Shown: positions 1 through 11,400 of the stretch, piece after piece
Position numbering within the stretch: the stretch's first letter is position 1
How the letters are laid out: every line of letters begins with the position of its first letter
From: Suillus spraguei
Lineage: Eukaryota; Basidiomycota; Agaricomycetes; Boletales; Suillaceae
Assembly (NCBI GenBank): GCA_016800925.1
Contig: JABCPU010000601.1
Location: 1 to 35,899, forward strand
Length of the DNA stretch: 35,899 nucleotides
Reading direction: 5' to 3'
Notes under the pieces: model-generated
Seen by the model: the letters and a program-made list of their open reading frames with translations, nothing else
Databases searched by the model: none
Told to the model about the DNA's origin: nothing
Program-made: the position numbers and the translations under genes

Positions 1-1950
1 CCATTCGCGATTATGTTTCCGACCCATCAAACTGCGGTCTCCCTCAAGTACGCGATATCGCATTACCTCACCCTCACTCCCGCTTGCATATTCATCTCTT
101 CGCTTGATCAATGCGATTCAAAAAAGCACGGCTCTTTTGGATGCACTCTTAGAACTGAAGAAGCAAAGCAAAGCTATGCAACCTGAGGACCCCATAAGTT
201 AAAAGATTCACTAGCGTTTCTTCTTCAGCCGCTAGAGCCACTGTCAAGCGTCACCTGTATGCTGTGGCTTCGAGGAGATCGCACTCCACGATTACAATCT
301 TGGCTAGGCACTGTGGACGGGCGTGCTGGCTGGAGATCCAGGCAGGACGAGACTGGTTGCAGACCGAGGGGACGAGACTGGCTGCAGACTGAGGGAGGAC
401 AGACTTACTGCAGATATGGGGTGGACGAGACTGGTGCAGACCAGGGAGGACAAGACTGGCTGCAGACCTGGGAGGACGAGACTGGTTGCAGACCAGGGAG
501 GACAAGATTGGCTGCAGACCTGGGGAGGACGAGATTGGCTGCAGACCTGGGGAGGACGAGACTGGCTGCAGACCCAGGGAGGACGAGACTGGCTGCAGAC
601 CCAGGGAGTACAAGACTGGCTGCAGACCCAGGGAGTACAAGACTGGCTGCGGACCTGGGGTGGACGAGACTGGCTGCAGTCCCATGGAGGACAAGGCTGG
701 TTGCAGACCCAGGCAGGACGAGGCTGGCTGCGGACCTGGAGAGGACATGACTGGTTGCAGACCCAGGGAGTACGAGACTGGCTGCAGACCCAGGTAGGAC
801 GAACCTGGTTGCAGACCCAGGCAGGACGAGGCTGGCTGCAAACCCAGGCAGGACGAGACTGGCTGCAGACAGAGGGAGTACGAGACTGGCTGCAGACCCA
901 GGAAGGACGAGACTGGCTGCAGACCCGGAGAGGTCGGGACTGGCTGCAGACAGAGGGAGTACAAGATTGGCTGCAGGCCCAGGTAGGACGAGACTGGCTG
1001 CAAACCGAAGGAGGACGAGATTGGCTGCAGACTTGGGGAGGACGAGACTGGCTGCAGACCCGGGGAGGACGAGACTGGCTGCAGACCCAGGAAGGACGAG
1101 ACTGGCTGCAGACCCAGGGAGGACCTGACTGGTTGCAGACCCAGGGAGGACCGGACTGGCTGCAGACCCAGGCAGCGCGAGACTGGCTGCAGACCCGAGG
1201 AGAACCAGACTGGCTGCAAATCCGAAGAGGACATGCATGGCTGCAGACCCAGGGGGAGGACAGTGGCTAAAGACCCAGGGAGGAGGACAGTGGCTGCAGA
1301 CCTCGGAAGGACGAGACTGGCTGCAGACCGAGGGAGGACGAGACTGGCTGCAGACCGAGGGAGTACGAGACTGGCTGCAGACCCATGCAGGTCAAGATTG
1401 GCTGCAGACTCCCCACGGTCAAGAGTGGCAGTCCACCCCTGCGGCCTCCGTCTGGGTAACAATGGAAGAATTCTTAAAGACGTCGCGCGCAATCAACGAG
1501 TATACCATTACCAGCGACCCGCCTTTACTGCCAGCTTCTCAAGTAATCCAATTGTTCAAGACTTTGCCAGATTTCTTGATGTTTCCGGTTGTCCTGGTAT
1601 TAAGATACCAGCATCATTCCACCTCTGCAATCCTAGAAAGCCTTCCCTTGCAAAACACGGAGATAATTCGTGCTATGAATGCCTTTGAAAATTTTGCAAA
1701 CGAAGCACAGGAACGTAGTCAAACAGCTTCCGACGCTCTCAAGTACGCCTGCCATAACTGGGCCCTACATCTTTTGCGCGCCCCCAGTCCATGGGATGAC
1801 ACGCTCAATCGTATATTCCAGGCTTTTTGGAATGATCATATTATCCCCTGGCTGGAAATGGAATGGTGTTTGAAGGGTTTGCGGTCATGCCTTGTCGTTT
1901 TATCTGAAGGGCAGAAATTTGTGAAGGTGTGTTTTAAAGATTCAAGGTAG
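1..1950 (+). pseudogene. NACHT-NLR relic A, 3' half (repeat array plus C-terminal module)
   Basis: This is the C-terminal half of a fungal NACHT-type NLR; the NACHT domain would lie left of the window. It opens in the segment reading SIRDYVSDPSNCGLPQVRD, which NLR-C repeats at about 9690, and then hits a stop near 110. A stretch reading LRGDRTPRLQSWLGTVDGR (about 270-330) leads into a 27-bp tandem array. After the array comes a non-repetitive module (about 1410-1950) containing STPAASVWVTMEEF, YACHNWALHL and WCLKGLRSCLVVLSEGQKF, ending at a TAG at 1948-1950. NLR-C ends in the same module at 11573. Stops and frame changes before and inside the array mean no single frame runs through. Known: fungal NLRs act in non-self recognition. 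Inferred: this copy is not functional as one protein, though 1237-1950 stays open. Confidence 0.75.
343..1412 (+). repeat. 27-bp minisatellite array A, open in all six frames
   Basis: Roughly 40 units (length divided by 27) share the core GACTGGCTGCAGACC followed by a purine-rich half that varies (GGGAGGACGA, GGCAGGACGA, GGGAGTACGA). Each unit holds one CTGCAG palindrome. Because 27 is a multiple of 3 and the unit has no stop in any phase, it translates as (DWLQTQGGR)n, (TGCRPREDE)n or (RLAADPGRT)n on the plus strand, and as (LQPVSSSLG)n, (CSQSRPPWV)n or (SAASLVLPG)n on the minus strand. A 413-codon frame even runs antisense across it. The WLQT frame is the one that leads into the C-terminal module. 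Irregular spacers shift the plus frame several times. Confidence 0.95.
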
Positions 1951-2180
1951 CCACAAGCAATGTCGCCTTATGTCCTGTGATACTTGGCCCATAATGTGAC
2001 GCCTTATAGCTCTCTCATCTTCAGTCCGGACTCTTGAGCTGTTGACGCGCAGCTCGGCTGTAGCCCTCACGGACGTTGGACCTAATATTGTGTTGACACA
2101 ACCTTGAGTTCTCTCGAGCTCTTGAGCAGCGGCACGTTCAAAAAGCTTCTTCGCATCATCACAGTGGTCGTTCATAGTCC
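1951..2180. repeat. Duplicated segment X1 downstream of NLR-A
   Basis: The 230 bp after the NLR-A stop align by eye with 11574-11820 after NLR-C. Shared words include TGACGCGCAGCTCG and ACACGTTCAAAAAGCTT (in X1, GCACGTTCAAAAAGCTT). It is therefore part of the unit duplicated with the NLR. A 77-codon minus-strand frame (2175-1942) crosses it but its counterpart is not conserved in length, so no gene is claimed. Confidence 0.6.
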
Positions 2181-2267
2181 GGCTGCGCTATCGATTCGCC
2201 GGAAGCAGAACTGATCATGATAAGACATGACATCATGACATCAACTACGCAGAAGTTGAGCAATCTG

Positions 2268-2515
2268 GTACAATGTCAAAACCATGTAAATGCAGCATCT
2301 AGACTCGATAGATTGAATCATTTATCGGATGTGGCCGAGCACACAGCTGCTTACAGGTATATATCAAGCGTTGAAACACTGCACGTAAATCTTATCCGCT
2401 CCATCGATAAACTCAATTCTCGTAGATCGAATCTGCCTCTCTGACCTTGATACATAAATGCAGTTTGTACAAAGTACCCGCCGTCAGCTCCGATAATGAA
2501 TGAGACCACTAACAG
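2268..2515. repeat. Duplicated segment Y1
   Basis: About 250 bp match 13215-13465 with many substitutions. Shared blocks include AAATGCAGCATCTAGACTC, GATTGAATC followed by TTATCGGATGTG, GCGTTGAAACACTGCACGT and GACCACTAACAG. The minus strand of both copies can be read as YQGQR-RFD-REL followed by ERIR-TCSVST, so it may be a decayed exon, but I do not recognise the protein. Y1 lies left of P1, whereas Y2 lies right of P2. Confidence 0.6.
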
Positions 2516-3719
2516 ATCAATTGCTATTTTGGGTTGTTCAACTTTAACTTTCACCACGACTCAGTCAGGACCGGTGTTGCTTTGGATGGTGCCAAGATTT
2601 ATCCTGGTTTTTTGAGGATGAATTGATCCTGGACGTTCGAACCCTGGTCTCCATCGAAGCGAATAGTGCTGCCGCACAATGTTCAATATTTTCCATGGTC
2701 ATACGAAACCCTAGTAGCTACTAGCGGTATTTCATCTTTTCACTGCTCATATCCCCGCTATATTCACTAACCGCCCTTCGGCCCAGGCTGTCCATACCAT
2801 ATGTCCCACAATTAGTACTAAACAAACCAGACACATTTCGTGACCTGCGCGACCGGCAGGTATTAAATATGAATGGTGTACTATGTTGGCCATGTCCACG
2901 GGCGTCCTGTACCACTACACAAGTGATACCCGTTTCCGAACGGCGCCATGCACTCGTTACCAGGAGTGCTTGTCCTTGCCTCGACCCGCTTCTCCAGAAA
3001 GAGCTGAACGCAGCGCTCGAGGATACTCTTTCCTCACCCCAAACTATTCATGAAGGTACTTCATATTGTAGTATGCCCGTCAAGACGCCCATCACGCATC
3101 CGTTAAAGTCCGTTTTAATTCACTTTTCAAGAACCATGGCTCATAATTTGGTGCAAATGTAGCATATCCTTCATCTTGCCTCCGGAATTATTACCTGCAA
3201 TCTCATCACATCTTATAGCCAACCCCGAGCCCTCACCACATATCTGATTTTTACACCCTCTACCGTATCACGGACTAAGCCCAGCACATCCCATCAACAA
3301 CAAACATTACCTCTCTAGCGGTATGACGTAAGGCTCACTCACGTTGGTCAAGTTGACTTCCGTTATTACCTTCAATGCTCGCGCATTCTTCGCAAGACCC
3401 TTTTCCTCATACCCTCACCTACCGATACCTCCAGCACTTATCTGTTGCCATTCTTAACTGTAGGTTTAGAAGGAGCTGAGAGGCCTTCCACGGGTTGTAA
3501 TACACAGTTGCAATGAGGAGACGTTGCAGGACTCGAGTTCTATTCTTGCTCCAAGTCGAATTGCGGAGTCTGATGTTTAAAACTTGCTACGACCGTCTAC
3601 TAGTGCAAAGCAAGAGATGTACACTCAGATTTGAATATTCAGCCTTGCTTTCAACGGGAATGTTTAATCATGTGCATCTATTTCGTGCATACCGTCGAGT
3701 CCACCAGATGCAGGACTGG
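2516..3719. other. Intergenic, no gene recognised
   Basis: The open frames here are short and none resembles a known family. The stretch 3160-3480 is pyrimidine-rich on the plus strand, like 33.4-33.7 kb and 35.6-35.9 kb, and may be old transposon or 5' leader sequence. Confidence 0.5.
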
Positions 3720-5470
3720 TCAAGATAACACCTACACAAATCGAGAAACCGGGTTCAATATCAAACGAGAACCTCCATCCCTCCCCATTCCAACACTCTG
3801 AACAAAGCAATATCACTGGCCTTGCAACATCCACTCCGACTACATCCACCCACCAAGAAACGTCTTTCTCCGCTTGCATTTGGGCGTTAGACCAATTTGC
3901 CATGTGCTCCTTAGAGACACTCTGAATAGCATGAATACGCGAGTCACGACGTCAGGCTGGGGAGAAATGCTCAAGGAAGCGGCGCGTTCATATACCGATT
4001 GGGGGACAAATCGGAGGGCGATATATTCGTGCTTGAGGATATATGGTAGCCAGTAGCTACCAAGGCGGTTTCAGTGACGTGTTTATAATCTGACAAGCCT
4101 GAGGTAGCGCACCTTATGAATGATGTTCTAGCTTCGGTGTGAAGTCCCAAAACCTTGAGTGATTTATCGAGGTAGACGGTTGCTTTGTCCACTGGGATGA
4201 CAATTGAATCTGTATCATCGAGACTACTGGATATAGGATTGAATGTATCCACTGGTTGCTGTTTGGAAGCTGGTAATGAAAATGCCTGTAAATTTGTCCT
4301 GCGAAGAGTTAGAAGAGTGGTTTCTGTATTATAATCAGGGGACTTACTCAGCCTCCCAGAACAAGTACGAGACATCTAAACCAGAATCACGTTCAGTCAG
4401 ACTCCCATCTTGATGGGTACGAACATTCCATTCTAGACGCTGTCCATGGCCTTCCGTGGTAACGACAGGATAGAGGGCAGAGAGGGTCCACTCAGGAATG
4501 AGGGAGAGCTTGATAGAAACATCGATGTCGGAGGGCGAGTATAGATAAATGACTGGCTTTTTAATAAGCGAACCGTAACTCTTAGGAAGATCATTGATAG
4601 AGTCCCCATTCTTGAAGGAGTAACGTATTCCCTCAGGTTTTACTACCCCACCGGGACCTGGACCCGAAAAAAGGATACTGATGGTGTCCCATCCTTGATG
4701 TTGTACGATCCGATACTCCGCTTCCCACGCATTACTACGCACCCAGGGGCCCGTACCCCCTTTCCGAATTGAGCTGCCTTGAGAGGAGTGGGACAATGTC
4801 CCACTATCTCAGTGGCATCAGCAACGAGTTTGTCCACCCGCATTTCCTCGAGATTTTAGTAGGTCGAATCTCGCCAGATGGAAAGACAACATTGACTGTG
4901 ATTTCGTCACTGTCTCTGCTATGTGGTTTCAACTTCAGTACTGAGAACACTCGTATTGGATATTGCGGTGCGTACCAGCTGTCCTGTTCGTTAACCTGAC
5001 TTGGCCCCGGTCGATTGTCAGGTGATGAAATGGTACGAGCATCAAGCGGCAGTGTGACGGGCGCTGTCATTTCCTCACGCCGAGTCACCTCAACGACGCG
5101 AAGCAAGTCAATGACGTCGTCCCATATTTCAGCCGTGATGTCCGCATAGTGGCCATCGCAAACATCGAGTTGATTTGTCTGCAACGTGATCATATCTTTC
5201 GGAATGCTTGGGAAATATTTACGGGCGGAGTCAAGCATGAGCTTATGATATCTGTGAGCCATTAAAGATTTAAGGAGTTGTTCCACCCACATTATACGAC
5301 CTTTGCCGTTTAACCATGACACGTCTTTGACCATGTTTCAGGACCAGAAATTGAGAGTTTTGTTTCTCTTTGATCTCCCCGTAAGAGACATTTAGTGTTG
5401 CGAAGTTGGAGGCTTTAAGTTGAGTCAAGTAGAAGGTGACGACGCTGTTTATGAGCCATGGCACGCTGGC
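3720..5470 (-). pseudogene. P1: broken copy of a conserved fungal gene of unknown function
   Basis: Read on the minus strand, pieces in successive frames form one protein. They are NFATLNVSYGEIKEKQNSQ (about 5400), then WVEQLLKSLMAHRYHKLM through DVIDLLRVVEVTRR and FPSGEIRPTKISRK (5334-4845), then RVDKLVADATEIVGHCPT (about 4840-4790), then EYRIVQHQGWDTISILFSGPGPGGV, KPVIYLYSPSDIDVSIKL and LEWNVRTHQDGSLT up to YLFWEAE (about 4730-4357). Introns follow, with donors GTAAGT (4356) and GTGCGC (about 4111). The last parts read PYILKHEYIALRFVPQSVYE and SISPQPDVVTRVFMLF. Frame changes near 5335, 4840 and 4760, each without a credible intron, break the gene. I recall this conserved protein from Agaricomycete genomes but know no function or domain for it. 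P2 and the P3 relic are its local copies. Confidence 0.65.
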
Positions 5471-6205
5471 ACTCGATCACATATGGTATCTACCACGTCA
5501 TGCTGCGTTGCTTTGCTGTTGATCTGTGACATATGTAGGCATTAGGAAATCGCCGAGACTAAGAATAAGAGAGTTGATATTCATCGATGAGAAGACCAAT
5601 AGTTATCCGCGCACCCAATAGATAGATGCCATCTTCGGCAGAAGCAGTGTTGGCATCAAATTGTAAACGCATCGACACGAATATCCACATTTCTGGAGTG
5701 GTAATGAATCCAGCGTATCGCCAAAAGTTCTTTTTGTCAATGCTCCCATTTTGAAGATCAACAGCACCACGAAATGAGTGGAAGTCGTCATGGTGGATAA
5801 AGCACAGTAAAGAACTATAAACACGTAGAAACGCAGCCTGACGTGGTGGTAGACGCAATTGCACCCAATGCAATATGCCGACAGTGGATGCCTGTCAAGC
5901 AGTGGGCACTCTAGAACAACTCTAGAGTCTATATACAATCTGAATATGATTGAGATTTAAATATTAATGTGTCCTACAATATTAAGACTCACCACTGCCG
6001 CACCCACTACTGCATTCGCGCCGCAACACGCTTAACACGTTCTCTAGATTCAGCGCATGATTGAGAGGCGCATAGTTGATGAATTCGACAAGTAACATTA
6101 CTAGTACTTATCGAAAATGAGTGCTTGATCGATTGATAATATTAATGTATGTTTGGTGTGGTGCGGCAAGTTGCGTGATGTGTGATACGGCAATTTAGCG
6201 AAGCC
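5471..6205. other. Intergenic, with an unrecognised minus-strand frame and a weak inverted repeat
   Basis: A 104-codon minus-strand frame (5873-5559) contains PEMWIFVSMRLQFDANTASA and could be an upstream exon of P1, but I could not connect it. Around 5990-6190 the words CTGCCGCACCCAC (left) and GTGGTGCGGCAAG (right) are imperfect inverted copies about 160 bp apart, which might be a small non-autonomous element. Nothing else is seen. Confidence 0.35.
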
Positions 6206-7200
6206 CAATGATCATGAAGTTTATTGTCGACGATGGATACAAGGATCCCCGAGATCGGTTACAGCTAATGCTCGGACTGACAAGTAAGCTACTAGCAGGA
6301 ACGGAGGTGTACAAGTTATGCGATTGTATCCTCTCCCCGTGTTCCGATCCCAAGCGTGCATATCTGCACTTGCCCATTGTCACTGCACTTGCAGACCCTC
6401 TGCCGCTGTCACAAATCTCGGAACTTCTTGGCCTGGTCAGGGCTATGATGCCGAGACGACGCTAGTGCAGCTACGGTCTGTCGTGGATATCCCTACGGAC
6501 CGCACTCTGCCCGTGAATATATATCACTCATCCATTCGCGACTATGTTTCAGATCCATCAAACTGCGGCATACCTGAATTACACGATGTTGCATCACCTC
6601 ACCCTCACTACTCGCATGTTTCTCTCTCCGCTTAATAACCGCGATTCCAAAAACTATAGCTCTCTTGGATGCATTCTTAGAACTGAAGAAGCAATGCAAA
6701 GCTATGCAACCTGAGGACCCCATAGGTTAAAAGACTCATTAGCTTCCTTGTTCGCCACTAGAGCCACTTTCAGCTGTGATCTGTATGCCTTGGTTCGAGG
6801 AGATCGCACTTCCGATTTACAATCTTGGCTGGGACTGTGGCGGGCGTACCTGGCTGCAGATCCAGGAAGGGAGAGACTGGCTGCAGACCCGAGAAGGAGA
6901 AGACTGGCTGCAGACCCGTGGAGGACAAGATTGGCTACAGACCGATGGAGGACGAAACTGGCTACAGACAGAGGAAGGAGATACTGGACAGGACAATACT
7001 GGCTGCAGACCAGGGGTGGGCGAGACTGGCTACAAACTGAGGGAGTACGGAACTGGCTGCAGATCTGGGGAGGACAAGACTGGTTGCAGACACAGGGAGG
7101 ACGAGACTGGCTGCAGACACAGGGAGTACGAGACTGGCTGCACTCAAGAGCACGAGACTGGCTGCAGAAGAGACAGACTGGCTGCAACACAGGAGGGGCG
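6206..7200 (+). pseudogene. NLR relic B: internal cassette cut off at both ends
   Basis: Similarity to NLR-C begins abruptly at MKFIVDDGYKDPRDRLQLML (compare 9370) and runs through GTEVYKLCDCILSPCSDPKR and ALADPLPLSQISELLGLVRA, with a frame break near 6450. It continues as YHSSIRDYVSDPSNCG (about 6525-6570), a second break near 6640, and then the lead-in to the minisatellite. After the array the sequence leaves the family at about 7200, so the C-terminal module is missing, and so is everything before FIVDDG, including NACHT. The remaining segment matches the post-NACHT helical region of fungal NLRs. It cannot encode a working NLR. Confidence 0.7.
6845..7190 (+). repeat. 27-bp minisatellite array B, short
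   Basis: About 13 units of the same repeat as arrays A and C, for example GACTGGCTGCAGACCCG near 6875. It is more diverged than A or C, with several units reading GGCTACAGAC instead of GGCTGCAGAC. The open frames read RDWLQTEGV and TGCRHREDE. The array stops with the NLR similarity, which suggests that it was copied as part of the cassette. Confidence 0.9.
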
Positions 7201-8429
7201 AGTCAATTCATTCGTATAATGGAATGCATAGGTAACACACTTGGAGCACAGTTCGTGACTAAATACCATTATCTCGACTTCGTTTACTCTGAATGCGTGC
7301 ACTTATATATGCACGTCATTCCATCGTAGCCACTGAGAGATACCACAATTTCAGTTCGGTTCGACGAAACTATGGGTTGAGGATGTCCACTCTGCCGATG
7401 ACACATTTTGAACCCCGTGCGGACCCAGTCCTCAAGCACGTCAACTAACATTCATATCTTGCGAATGGCAACTTGTCTGAAGCAGCACCTTGCGACTGGG
7501 AAGACGATGCTGGCACATTAATTCTCCCTATGATATGATACACCTGCTGGAAGGCTTCCGCCTGCATATCATCCAGCTTGGGTGTCCAGAAATATGCCGC
7601 CAAGCAACTCAGATCACAGTGAAGGTAGCTGCATTTTGTTATGTTATTCCCATTGTGCTCACCTTGTAGTCATACAGAGTACGAGGGTAGAGGCTGTAAA
7701 GTTAAGTATGAGCAAGAGGTCCAGGTGACAACGTTGTCTATGGCACGGCGGCTCGCCACTTAGAGTGCGAAAACAAATTTGAAATTGACTCCGTAGGATA
7801 AGAGGCCCGGTACTATGTTTTAGGTTATTTAGAAGTCGGGAAGAAGTGGTAGGGCGGGTGAATATTTGAATGTTCGGAGATCCGCGCGTGTCATAGGATG
7901 TACTGTGTAGCCGCATACTTGTTTCAGATTCCACGCTGAGCATTTCCCAGGCTGCACATGTCAGTCTTCACATTTATTCAAGTCACAATTATTTGCAGGG
8001 GATCACGGCGCTAGTTTACCGGCACCTCTGAGCAGTGAGCGCTAGTGAGCACTATGATCGACCTGATTCTGTCTGGCTGTGCAGTGGTGTTAGGCGGTGG
8101 CCACACAGCAACCTCGTGTCCTAGACGGCGAGCGCCTACTCGTCCTTCACCGCATTCCACAACCATTCAGCAAGCAGAATAGATTGAAACATCCGCCATC
8201 CATTTTATTTTCACCACGCCTCACACTTTCCACCAATCCACAGCTAGGTTATTCTACAACTACTAGGTCTTACAAGCTTCGTTTCAAATTTTCGTACGTC
8301 GTCCCTCCAGATAACGCGTAGATTATTTCTAACCGCACCTCGGAACTCAGCCGGTACTTTCAGTTAGTGAAGTTACATCTCGCATAATACGACCTTCATC
8401 AATGAGTACTGGTGACGATCAATGTCAGT
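7201..8429. other. Intergenic between NLR-B and NLR-C; includes a probable P3 relic
   Basis: No gene is recognised. Bases 7689-7765 resemble, by eye, the P1 sequence at about 5410-5480 and the P2 sequence at about 13060-13110: GAGGCT, then AAGT, then a block like AGGTGACGACG, then ATGGCACG. This points to a third, very short remnant of the P family. The 8000-8430 part is upstream of NLR-C and may hold its old promoter and leader. A 74-codon frame at 8097 has no recognisable content. Confidence 0.4.
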
Positions 8430-11400
8430 ACTTCCATCTCTTATCTCTGGCATACTCTTAATTTTTTGACAGTTATCGAAGGAACTTGGGCGAGACTGTC
8501 CCAGGTCGCTGTCAAGGGTGCTCAATATGACTCCCGTGAGCGTCAGCCCCACCCGAAATGTTTGCAAGGGACTCGGGTAGATCTCCTCAAATATATCCAC
8601 GAATTTCTGGACGAGACCAAGAGAATCAACTTATTTGGCTGCATGGCACGGCTGGCGTTGGAAAGTCTGCCGTTGCATTCACAGTAGCTGAAAAGATGAG
8701 AGGTTTAAAGATGACCAAGGAGACGAATGTTGAAAAGCGGCTAGCAGGAACATTCTTTTTCTCTCGAAACACACCAAGCGTTGCACAGCTGGATATTTCT
8801 TTGCAACACTCGTTACCAACTTGCCTCCAATTTTCCAAGCATCCGGCAAGATGTGAACAGAGCCATCCGCAACAATCCCGCTCTACTAGACCCAGACACA
8901 TCTCTTCGCGACCAGATGGAGGCTCTTTTTCTCCAACCCCTTCGCAACCTTCGATCAAGATTACATGAATGTCCGCCTTTGACGTTTGTCGTCGATGCCC
9001 TTGATGATGCACATCTGAACCTGAGCTTACCGATCTCATCCTTTCCCTTGCAAGGGCTCTTCATGAGCCTGATCTGCCTGTGACCCACATTCTTCTCACG
9101 AGTCGCTCGGAATCGCATATTTGTAAAGCCTTTCAAAACGAAGAGGTCCGCACGCTGGTGCGCGAAATACCATGAAAACTTCTGGGGAAGGTGTTACTAC
9201 AATCATCTCGCTAGACGGTGCGGATGTCGACAATGATATCTACATATTTTTGCAGCATTCATTCAGAGAGCTGCAAGACCGCCATGCCGATTTCCCGCAG
9301 CCATCGGGGGGTGACCTTGCGAAGCTGGCGAGCCGAGCTGGCAGACGTTTCATCGTGGCGTCTACGATGATGAAGTTTATTGTCGACGATGGATTCAACG
9401 ATCCCCGGGATCGGTTACAGCTACTGCTCGAACTGACGAGCGAGCTGCTAGCAGGCACGGAGGTATACAAGTTATACGATTGTATCCTTTCCACGTGTTC
9501 CGATCCTAAACGGGCACACCTGCACTTGTCCATTGTCACTGCACTCGCAGACCCTCTGCCACTCTCACAATATCCAAACTTCTTGGGCCTGGTCAAGGCT
9601 GTGATGCCGAGGTGACGCTACTGCAGCTACGGTCTGTCATGAATATCCCCACAGACAGCAATCTCCCGTGGATATATATCATTCGTCCATTCGCGACTAT
9701 GTTTCCAACCCATCAAACTGCGGCCTCCCTCAAGTACGCGATATAGCATTACCTCACCCTCACTCCGTCCTCGCATATTCCTCTCTACGCTTGATAAAGG
9801 CGACTCCAAAAAGCAAGGCTCTCTTGAATGCACTCTCAGAACTAAGAAGCAATGCAATGCAATGCAGCCTGAGGACCCCTATAAGTTAAAAGACTCATTA
9901 GCATTCCTTCTTCAACCACCAGGACCACTGTCAGCTATTATCTGTATGATGTGGCTTCGAGGAGATCGCACTTCAGATTTACAATCTTGGTTGGAGACTG
10001 TGGACGGGTGTGCCTGGCTGCAGACCGAGGGTGGACGGGACTGGCTGCAGACCGAGGGTGGACTGGATTGGCTACAGACAGGGAGAGGACAAGACTGGCT
10101 ACAGACTAAGGGAGGACGTGGCTGGTTGTGGACCTTGAAGCACAAAACTGGCTGCAAAGTCAGGGAGGGCGACACTGGCTGCTGACCCGTGGAGGAAGAT
10201 ACTGGCTGCAGACGCGGGAGGAAGCGAACGGCTGAAGACCCAGGCAGGACGGGACTGGCTGCAGACAGAGAGAGGACAAGACTGGCTGCAGACCGCTGGA
10301 GGACGAGACTGGTTCCAGACAGACGGAGGACGAGATTGGCTGCAGACCCAGAGAGGACAAGATTGGCTGCAGAGCCGGAGAGGACAAGACTGGCTGCAGA
10401 CCTGGGCAGGAAGAACTGGCTGCGGACACAGGCGGTACATGATCCTGCAGCCCGAGATTCGCAGCAGATTCAGGGAGGACGAGATTGGTGGCGGGCCGAG
10501 ATAGCACAATACTCGGAGAAGACCCGTGGAGGACAAAGCTGGCTTCAGACACAAGCTGGACAAGACTGGCTTCAGACACAGGGAGGACGAGACGGGCTGC
10601 GGACCCAGGCAGGACGAGACTGCTGCAGACCCAGGCAGGACGAGACTGGCTGCAGACCCAAGCAGGACGAGAGTGGCTGCAAATACAGGGAGGACGAGAC
10701 TGGTTTCAGACAGAGGGAGGACGAGACTGGCTGCAGACCCAGGAAGGACGAGACTGGCTGCAGACCCATGCTGGACGAGACTGGCTGCAGACAAAGGGAG
10801 CACGAGACTGGTTGCAGACTCAGGCAGGACGAGACTGGCTGCAGACCCAGGCAGGACGAGACTGGCTGCAGTCCCAGGCAGGACGAGGCTGGCTGCAGAC
10901 CCAGGCAGGAAGAGACTGGCTGCAGACAGAGGATGGGCGAGACTGGCTGCAGAACCAGGCAGGAAGAGACTGGCTGCAGAACCAGGCGGGACGAGACTGG
11001 CTGCGGACCGGAGGAGGACGAGACTGGCTGCAGACTCCTCACGGTCAGGCGTGGCAGTCCACTCCGGCGGCCTCTATCTGGATGACAATAGAAGAATTCT
11101 CAAGGACATCAGAAGCAATCAACGAGTATATCATTACCAGCGATGCGCCTTCACTGCCAGCAGTTCAAGTAATCCAGCAGTTCAAGATTTTACCAGACTT
11201 CTTGATGTTTCCGGTTTTCCTGGCATTAAGACACCAGTATCATTCCACCTCTGCAATCCCGGACAACCTTCTACCAGAGAGGGAGATAATTCATGCTATG
11301 CATGCCTTTGAGAGTTTTGCAAACCAAGCATTAGGGCGCAGTCAAACAGCTTCCGATGCTCTCAAGTACGCCTGTCATAACTGGGCCGTGCATCTCTCGC

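Noticed and set aside
343..1412. Array A as a CRISPR-like array
   Set aside because: Units are directly abutting with no unique spacers, the context is a eukaryotic gene, and no cas-like gene is present.
251..1492. A 413-codon minus-strand open frame and other long frames across array A
   Set aside because: They exist only because the 27-bp unit lacks stops in every phase. The antisense frames lose all content outside the array.
2625..2700. A tRNA-like B box (GTTCGAACCCTGG) near 2635
   Set aside because: On the minus strand it reads GGGTTCGAACG, but no A box or acceptor stem can be paired at tRNA distance.
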